Assembly: GCF_013087525.1 (NCBI RefSeq) | Contig: NZ_JABFCS010000001.1 | Span: forward strand, 2,666,001-2,730,000 | DNA from: Ramlibacter montanisoli | GTDB taxonomy: Bacteria > Pseudomonadota > Gammaproteobacteria > Burkholderiales > Burkholderiaceae_C | DNA: 64,000 bases | Direction of reading: 5' to 3' | Part shown: piece after piece, positions 57,102-64,000 of the stretch | Numbering within the stretch: position 1 is the stretch's first letter | How the letters are laid out: each line of letters opens with the position of its first letter | Notes under the pieces: model-generated | What the model was told of the DNA's origin: nothing | The model's database searches: none | What the model saw: the letters and a program-made list of their open reading frames with translations, nothing else | Translations under genes and position numbers: made by a program

Positions 57102-59080
57102 TTGGTGAAATCGGCCACTTCTGCCTGATCGTCGCGCTGATGCTGGCGCTGGCGCAGGGCATCCTTCCCCTGGTGGGGGCGCAGAAGGGGCGCACCGCCT
57201 GGATGGCGGTGGCGCAGCCTGCCGCCCAGGGGCAGTTCCTCTTCGTGGCCATCGCGTACGTGCTGCTCACGACCGCGTTCGTGAACAACGACTTCAGCAT
57301 GCTGGTGGTGGCGCAGCACTCCAACTCGCAGCTGCCCACGCCCTACCGCATCGCGGCGGTGTGGGGCGGCCACGAAGGCTCGATGCTGATGTGGGTCCTG
57401 ATGCTATGCCTGTGGGGCGTGGCGGTCTCGATCTTCAGCCAGCGCCTGCCCTCGGCCTTCGTCGCCCGCGTGCTGGGCGTCATGGGCCTGCTGGGCACCG
57501 GCTTCCTGAGCTTCCTGCTGTTCACGTCCAACCCCTTCGTGCGCCTGCTGCCGGCCGCCGCCGAGGGCCGCGACCTGAACCCGCTGCTGCAGGACCCGGG
57601 CATGGTGATCCACCCGCCCATGCTGTACATGGGCTACGTGGGCTTCTCGGTGGCCTTCGCCTTCGCGATCGCCGCGTTGCTGACCGGCCGCCTCGACGCA
57701 ACCTGGGCGCGCTGGTCGCGCCCCTGGACCACGATCGCCTGGATGTTCCTCACGCTGGGCATCGCCATCGGCAGCTGGTGGGCCTACTACGAACTGGGCT
57801 GGGGCGGCTGGTGGTTCTGGGACCCGGTGGAGAACGCGTCCTTCCTGCCCTGGCTGGTGGGCACCGGCCTGATCCACTCGCTGGCCGTCACCGAAAAGCG
57901 CGGCGCCTTCCGGTCCTGGACCGTGCTGCTGGCGATCTTCGCCTTCTCCTTCAGCCTGCTGGGCACCTTCCTGGTCCGCTCCGGCGTGCTGACCTCGGTG
58001 CACGCCTTCGCGACCGATCCCAAGCGCGGCGTGTTCATCCTCGTCTTCCTGATCGCCGTGGTCGGCAGCTCGCTGGTGCTGTTCGCGGCGCGCGCGCCCA
58101 AGGTCGGCCTGGGCGGCAAGTTCAGCGCGGTCTCGCGCGAGTCCATGCTGCTGGCCAACAACGTGCTGTTCTCCGTGGCCGCCGCCAGCGTCATGCTGGG
58201 CACGCTCTACCCCCTGCTGCTCGATGCGCTGGAGCTGGGCAAGATCTCCGTCGGCCCGCCCTACTTCGAGGCCGTGTTCGTGCCGCTGATGGCGCCCGCC
58301 GTGTTCCTGATGGGGATCGGCCCGCTGACGCGCTGGAAGGAAGCCTCGGTGCCCGAGCTGGCGAAGCGCCTGCGCTGGGCGCTGGGCGCCGCGGTGCTGG
58401 CCACGGCCGTGTCGCTGGTCGCCGGCGGTTCGCTGCTCAGCTCCTTCGGCGTGCTGCTGGCCGCCTGGGTCGCCGGCACCACCGTGCTGGCCCTGCTGGA
58501 GCGCACGCGCAACCTGAAGGGTTCCTTCGTGCAGCGCCTGGCGCAGGTCAAGCGCGTGCTGCCGCGCGGCGAGTGGGGCATGCTGCTGGCGCACTTCGGC
58601 ATCGGCGTGTTCATCTTCGGCGTGACCATGGTCAAGACCTGGGAAGCCGAGAAGGACGTGAAGATGCAGCCCGGCGAGAGCGCCACCCTGGGCGGCTACA
58701 CCTTCCGCATGGAAAGCATCGGCGAGTACACCGGCCCCAACTACCTGGCCCTGCGCGCGGCCGTGAAGATCACGCGCGGCGACCAGGAAGTGACCACCAT
58801 GCACCCGGAGAAGCGCATGTACACGGCGCAGGGCATGCCGATGACCGAAGCGGGCATCGACGCGGGCTTCACGCGCGACCTGTACGTGTCGATCGGCGAG
58901 AACCTGGGCGGCGAGGCCTTCGCGGTGCGCCTGCAGGTCAAGCCCTTCATCGACTGGATCTGGGGCGGCGCCTTCCTGATGGCCATGGGCGGCCTGCTGG
59001 CCGCCACCGACCGCCGCTACCGCCTCGCGCGCAAGGAAGCGCGCGCGGCCGACGCCGCGCTCGCGGGAGCCAAGGCATGA
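57098..59080 (+). CDS. ccmF: Heme lyase subunit CcmF
   Basis: A 660-residue inner-membrane protein with about fifteen helices. It receives heme from CcmE and ligates it to apocytochromes with CcmH. The WWD heme motif is GWGGWWFWDPVENASFLPW, and histidines sit in VVAQHSNSQLP, HPPMLYMGY, THSLAVTEK-like HSLAV and VHAFATDP. The final periplasmic part has GGYTFRMESIGEYTGPN. It overlaps the CcmC-like gene by 4 bases and ccmH by 4 bases. Confidence 0.96.
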   Translation: MIGEIGHFCLIVALMLALAQGILPLVGAQKGRTAWMAVAQPAAQGQFLFVAIAYVLLTTAFVNNDFSMLVVAQHSNSQLPTPYRIAAVWGGHEGSMLMWVLMLCLWGVAVSIFSQRLPSAFVARVLGVMGLLGTGFLSFLLFTSNPFVRLLPAAAEGRDLNPLLQDPGMVIHPPMLYMGYVGFSVAFAFAIAALLTGRLDATWARWSRPWTTIAWMFLTLGIAIGSWWAYYELGWGGWWFWDPVENASFLPWLVGTGLIHSLAVTEKRGAFRSWTVLLAIFAFSFSLLGTFLVRSGVLTSVHAFATDPKRGVFILVFLIAVVGSSLVLFAARAPKVGLGGKFSAVSRESMLLANNVLFSVAAASVMLGTLYPLLLDALELGKISVGPPYFEAVFVPLMAPAVFLMGIGPLTRWKEASVPELAKRLRWALGAAVLATAVSLVAGGSLLSSFGVLLAAWVAGTTVLALLERTRNLKGSFVQRLAQVKRVLPRGEWGMLLAHFGIGVFIFGVTMVKTWEAEKDVKMQPGESATLGGYTFRMESIGEYTGPNYLALRAAVKITRGDQEVTTMHPEKRMYTAQGMPMTEAGIDAGFTRDLYVSIGENLGGEAFAVRLQVKPFIDWIWGGAFLMAMGGLLAATDRRYRLARKEARAADAALAGAKA

Positions 59081-59580
59081 AGCAGCTGTTCGTCCTCGCC
59101 GCCGCGCTGATGATCGCGCTCGCCGGCATGGCGACGGCCAGCGCGCAGGTGCAGCCGCAGTCGCAGGAGGCGGCCACGCTCGCCTCCGACCCGGCGCTGG
59201 AAAAACGCGTCAACGAGATCGGCCTGGAACTGCGCTGCCTGGTCTGCCAGAACCAGACCATCTCCGACTCCAACGCCGGCCTCGCCGTGGACCTGAAGAA
59301 CCAGATCCGCGAACAGCTGCAGGCGGGCAGGAGCGAGAAGCAGATCATCGACTTCATGGTGGAGCGCTACGGCGACTTCGTGCTGTACCGCCCGCCGGTG
59401 CGCGCGACCACCGTGCTGCTGTGGGCCGGCCCCTTCGTGCTGCTGGCCTTCGCCGTCTTCGGCGCCGTGGTGGTGGTGCGCCGCCGCCGCGTGGAGGCCG
59501 ACAACGCACCCCAACTCACCGAAGCGCAGCGCCGCAAGGCCGCGCAACTGCTCCAGGACGAGCCGGAGACCTCGAAATGA
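59077..59580 (+). CDS. ccmH: CcmH, thiol oxidoreductase of the heme lyase
   Basis: A 167-residue exported protein with signal (LAAALMIALAGMATASA), the redox motif LRCLVCQNQTISDSNA at Cys54/Cys57 and a C-terminal helix (VLLWAGPFVLLAFAVFGAVV). It reduces the apocytochrome cysteines. It is coupled to ccmF and ccmI by ATGA overlaps. Confidence 0.96.
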   Translation: MKQLFVLAAALMIALAGMATASAQVQPQSQEAATLASDPALEKRVNEIGLELRCLVCQNQTISDSNAGLAVDLKNQIREQLQAGRSEKQIIDFMVERYGDFVLYRPPVRATTVLLWAGPFVLLAFAVFGAVVVVRRRRVEADNAPQLTEAQRRKAAQLLQDEPETSK

Positions 59581-60848
59581 CCATTGCCTTCTGGGCCGCC
59601 GTGGCCCTGCTGCTGGGCGGCGCGATGCTGTTCGTGCTGCCGCCGCTGCTGCGCCCGCCGGTGCCCAAGCGTTCCGTCTCGTCGCCGATGGAGGCCTACC
59701 GCGAGCAGCGGGCGCAGATCGACGCCGAGCTCGCGCAAGGCGCGCTGTCGCCCTCGAAGCACGAGCAGGCGCTGCAGGAACTGCAGGCGCGCGTGGTGGA
59801 CGAAGTGGGCGAAGTGGAGGAACCGGCGCCCGTGCAGAACACGCCGCAGTCCACCGCCTTCGTCCTCGCCGTCGCCCTGCTGATCCCGGCCGGCGCGCTC
59901 GCGATCTACGGCTTCATCGGCATGCCGTCCGCCCTGCGCGGCGACGAAGGCGCCATGGCCAGCCGCGGCGAGCAGTCGCCGCACGCTCTCACGCAGGAGC
60001 AGATGGAAGCCATGGTCGAGGGCCTCGCGCAGAAGCTGCAGAAGAACCCGAACGACCCCGACGGCTGGCACATGCTCGCCCGTTCCTACGTGGCCTTCAA
60101 CCGCATGCCCGAAGCCGCGCAGGCCTACGAGAAGGCCAATGCGCAGGCACCCGGCAACCCGCAGATCCTGGCCGACTACGCCGACGTGCTGGCCATGGTC
60201 AACGGCCGCAAGCTCGAAGGCCGGCCCGAACAGCTGGTGCTGGAAGCGCTCAAGGCGGATCCCAAGCACCAGAAGTCGCTCGCGCTGGCCGGCACCGCCG
60301 CCTTCAACCGCGGCGACTTCGCCAAGGCGGCCGACTGGTGGAAGCAGCTGCTGGCCACCCTGCCGCCCGGCTCCGACCAGGCCAAGACGGTGCAGGCGAA
60401 CATCGAGCAGGCGCAGGGCAGCGGCGGCGCCACCGTCGCCGCCCGTCCCGCCGCCCCCGCACCCGCTGCCGGCCCCGCCGACAACGGCGCGGCCGCCGCG
60501 GCCGGCGCCTCGGTGGAAGGCAGCGTGGCCATCGCCGATGCGGTCAAGGGCAGCATCGCCCCCGGCTCGGTCCTTTTCATCTACGCCCGCCCGGCCGATG
60601 GCAGCCGCATGCCGCTGGCCATCCTGCGCGAGGACGCCGGCAAGCTGCCGGTGCGCTTCAAGCTGGACGACTCGCTGGCCATGACGCCGCAGGCGAAGCT
60701 CTCGCTGCATTCCGACGTGATGCTGGTGGCGCGGATCTCGAAGACGGGCGACGCGACCCCCAAGCCCGGCGACATCACCGGCTCGCTCGGCCCCGTCAAG
60801 GTGGGCGCGCGCGACCTGAAGCTGGTGCTCAACGAGGTCGTGAAGTGA
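59577..60848 (+). CDS. ccmI: CcmI, apocytochrome chaperone with TPR domain
   Basis: A 423-residue protein with two membrane helices (AVALLLGGAMLFVLPPLL and AFVLAVALLIPAGALAIYGF), a cytoplasmic basic loop and a periplasmic TPR domain (GWHMLARSYVAFNRMPEAAQ, KANAQAPGNPQILADYADVL). The C-terminal domain (SVEGSVAIADAVKGSIAPG to LNEVVK) is the CcmH/NrfF-associated beta domain. It holds the C-terminus of apocytochromes for ligation. Confidence 0.95.
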   Translation: MTIAFWAAVALLLGGAMLFVLPPLLRPPVPKRSVSSPMEAYREQRAQIDAELAQGALSPSKHEQALQELQARVVDEVGEVEEPAPVQNTPQSTAFVLAVALLIPAGALAIYGFIGMPSALRGDEGAMASRGEQSPHALTQEQMEAMVEGLAQKLQKNPNDPDGWHMLARSYVAFNRMPEAAQAYEKANAQAPGNPQILADYADVLAMVNGRKLEGRPEQLVLEALKADPKHQKSLALAGTAAFNRGDFAKAADWWKQLLATLPPGSDQAKTVQANIEQAQGSGGATVAARPAAPAPAAGPADNGAAAAAGASVEGSVAIADAVKGSIAPGSVLFIYARPADGSRMPLAILREDAGKLPVRFKLDDSLAMTPQAKLSLHSDVMLVARISKTGDATPKPGDITGSLGPVKVGARDLKLVLNEVVK

Positions 60849-61343
60849 AACGGCGCGCCGCGCTCGCCTCGGCCCTGGCTGCCTGCGTGGCAGGCTGCGG
60901 CCCGGCGCCCTCGGCGCGTCCCCGTCCCCGGCTGCCCACCCTGCAGGTGCGCGACTTCTCCGGGGCGCAGAAGACCATCGTCGGCGCCAGCGGCCGGCCG
61001 CAGGTGATCAACATGTGGGCGCTGTGGTGCCCCCGTGCCGCGCCGAACTTCCGGCGCTGGAACGGCTGGCCGACGACCTGGCGCCGCAAGGCGTCGCCGT
61101 CAGCGCGATCGCGCTGGAGGACAACCTGTCGGCCGTGCGCGAATACCTGGCGCGCTACGCCGCGCGCCTGCCCGGCGCCGTGCTGGCGCCCAAGCTGCCG
61201 GTGGTCAGGAGCTGGAGCTCGACGCGCTGCCGCAGACCTTCCTGGTCGATGCGCAGGGCGGCGTGATCGCCGCCTGGATCGGCGCCCGCGACTGGGATGC
61301 GCCCAAGGTGCGCAGCCAGCTGCTGGCCAGCCTGAAGACCTGA
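60845..61343 (+). CDS. TlpA/redoxin-type thioredoxin lipoprotein (two frameshifts)
   Basis: About 166 residues starting at GTG overlapping ccmI by 4 bases. The lipoprotein signal has VAGC at residues 17-20. The active site is WALWCPPCRAELPA once one missing C near 61032 is restored. A second lost base near 61212 precedes ELELDALPQTFLVDAQGG with the cis-Pro. It probably reduces apocytochrome cysteines and complements the distant ccmG. Confidence 0.85.
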
Positions 61344-61344
61344 C

Positions 61345-62680
61345 GTGGACGCCGCCGTCTCCACCGCCGACCTCGCCGCGCAGCTGCCGCCGGCGACGCC
61401 GCCGCCGCCGCGGCGACGCGTTTCGCTGCGGGCGATCGGCGTGCTGGCGATCGCCGGCCTGATCGTGCTGGCCACCGTGATGGTCGCCTCCGCCCTGCTG
61501 TTCCGCGGCGCCGTGCAGGACCACCTGCAGGGGCTCGAGGAAGCGCACGCGCGCTACGGCGCGCTGCAGCAGCAGCGCCTGGAGTCCGCACGCGCCGGCG
61601 CCGACCGGGCCGCGCTGGAAGACCTGGACCTGCAGCTGCGCGACGCCTGGCAGCAGCGCGAGCGCCAGCTGGCGACCACGCGCCACTACATCGACGGCAG
61701 CACCGTCACCATCGCCTCGCTGGCCTGGCTGGGCATCACCTCGATCGGCGCGATGGCGCTGCTGTTCTTCTCCCGCCTGGCCAGCGACATCGCCGCCGCC
61801 GTACGCGCGCGCGCTGGCCATCGTCGTCGGGGATCGCAGCCCGGGCACGCCGCTGGCCCGGCGCGACGAACTCGGCGAGCTGTCGCAGGCGGTGGACGAC
61901 CTGGCCCAGGCGCTCGGCAAGCGCGAGCAGGAGCTCGCGGTGGAGCGCCGCCACGTCATGCACCAGGAGAAGCTGGCCACCATCGGCTCCATGGCCGCCG
62001 GCGTCATCCGCGAGATCGGCAACCCGATCGCCGCCATCGACGGCTATGCCCGCGCCATCATGGAAACGCGCGGCGCGCTGTCCGCGGCGCCCTCGCCGAT
62101 GGACGAGGACGGCAGCGACGTGCGGCCCATCCTGCAGGAAACCGCCCGCCTGATCGCGATCACCCGCGAGATCTCCGGCCTGGCCGCCGCGCCGGTGGCG
62201 AAGTGGCAGCTGGCGAGCGTCAACGAGATCGTCACCCAGACGCTGGGGCTGCTGCGCTACGAGCCGCGGCTGGAAGACGTGAAGGTCACGACCGCGCTGG
62301 ACCCGCAGCTGCCGGCGGTGATGGGCTATGCCGACCGCCTGGTGCAGATGCTCAGCAACCTGGTGATCAACGCGGCCGACGCCACTGCGACGCTGCCGCC
62401 CCACAGCGGGCGCATCCACATCGCCACCCGGCAGGCCGAGGGTGGCGTCGAGCTGACCCTGGACGACAACGGCTGCGGCATGAGCCCCGAAGTGCTGGCC
62501 CGCGCCTTCCAGCCCCTGTTCACCACCAAGCCGGCCGGCCGCGGCACCGGGCTGGGCCTGCCGCTGTGCCGCTCGGTGGTGGAGACGCACGGCGGCCGCA
62601 TCGCCCTGGCCCCGCTGGCCGGCGGCGGCACCCGCGCCACGGTCTGGCTACCTCTCGACCGGAGCGAGCCGCTAAACTAG
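61345..62680 (+). CDS. HAMP-containing histidine kinase with Arg in the H-box (frameshift near 61815)
   Basis: A 445-residue kinase with two membrane helices (LRAIGVLAIAGLIVLATVMV and TIASLAWLGITSIGAMALLF), a periplasmic helical region of ~85 residues, a HAMP linker (one extra base near 61815) and a kinase core. The dimerisation segment reads MAAGVIREIGNPIAAI where AxHEIxNP is usual, so the phosphoacceptor His is Arg. The ATPase domain is intact: NLVINAADA, DDNGCGMSP, GTGLGLPL. It starts at GTG, one base after the TlpA-like gene, and precedes its regulator by 4 bases. Confidence 0.87.
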
Positions 62681-62684
62681 GGGA

Positions 62685-64000
<1,316 letters not shown>

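Overview
Organism: GC-rich DNA with dense operons, many 4-base ATGA/GTGA gene overlaps, a Bug-type solute receptor, a DnrO/Dnr pair and LPS-core (heptosyltransferase, Kdo transferase) genes points to a Gram-negative betaproteobacterium, most likely Burkholderiales (Comamonadaceae-like). This placement is an inference from gene content. At least three dozen single-base indels interrupt otherwise intact genes, mostly one base lost in C or G runs. I read them as uncorrected sequencing or assembly errors, so the affected genes are annotated across the shift as single genes rather than as pseudogenes. || Layout: 0-2.8 kb (minus): end of a DUF3299 secreted protein, an FtsX-type permease with its ATPase, and msrA. 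2.9-11.2 kb (plus): a YdcF-like protein, then a TetR-regulated RND efflux operon (regulator, adaptor, pump), a Pcm-like methyltransferase, a rhodanese and a TolC-type outer-membrane factor. 11.3-14.9 kb (minus): Kdo transferase, heptosyltransferase I, phosphomannomutase. 15.0-18.1 kb (plus): Ada-AlkA fusion, Ogt, an EamA exporter and a small basic protein. 18.1-20.5 kb: hypothetical genes, including a predicted MmcB-like nuclease and four tiny Pro/Glu-rich ORFs. 20.7-24.6 kb (plus): DnrO and a Crp/Fnr regulator, then racemase, Ldh-type dehydrogenase and Bug receptor. 24.7-33.3 kb (minus): haloperoxidase-like phosphatase, chemoreceptor, a second racemase, two small exported proteins, a two-component NtrC-type pair and a D-cysteine desulfhydrase-like enzyme. 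33.4-36.5 kb (minus): ccmABCDE-G. 36.8-61.3 kb: a multiheme cytochrome island. 61.3-64.0 kb (plus): histidine kinase and sigma-54 response regulator, the latter cut by the right edge. || How the main system fits together: the 36.8-61.3 kb island encodes nine c-type cytochromes with 36 CxxCH motifs in all (1, 4, 3, 4, 3, 4, 3, 3 and 11). It also has three NHL beta-propeller proteins (lipoproteins by signal), a PpiC-type prolyl isomerase, an outer-membrane beta-barrel and two related helical periplasmic proteins. Dedicated maturation genes follow: a ResB/CcsA (System II) pair, a TPR protein, a second CcmC-like protein, CcmF, CcmH, CcmI and a TlpA-like thioredoxin lipoprotein. The early ccmABCDE-G genes sit in a separate divergent operon. 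Sigma-54 -24/-12 elements lie upstream of each of the five cytochrome-island transcription units that begin after an intergenic gap, and a kinase/sigma-54 activator pair ends the island. I infer one sigma-54-controlled extracellular electron-transfer module. One tetraheme protein has exactly eight histidines for four hemes and sits between an NHL protein and a prolyl isomerase, an arrangement reminiscent of OmcE-type cytochrome filaments. || No CRISPR array, rRNA, tRNA or insertion sequence was recognised, and no gene-free stretch exceeds 300 bases.
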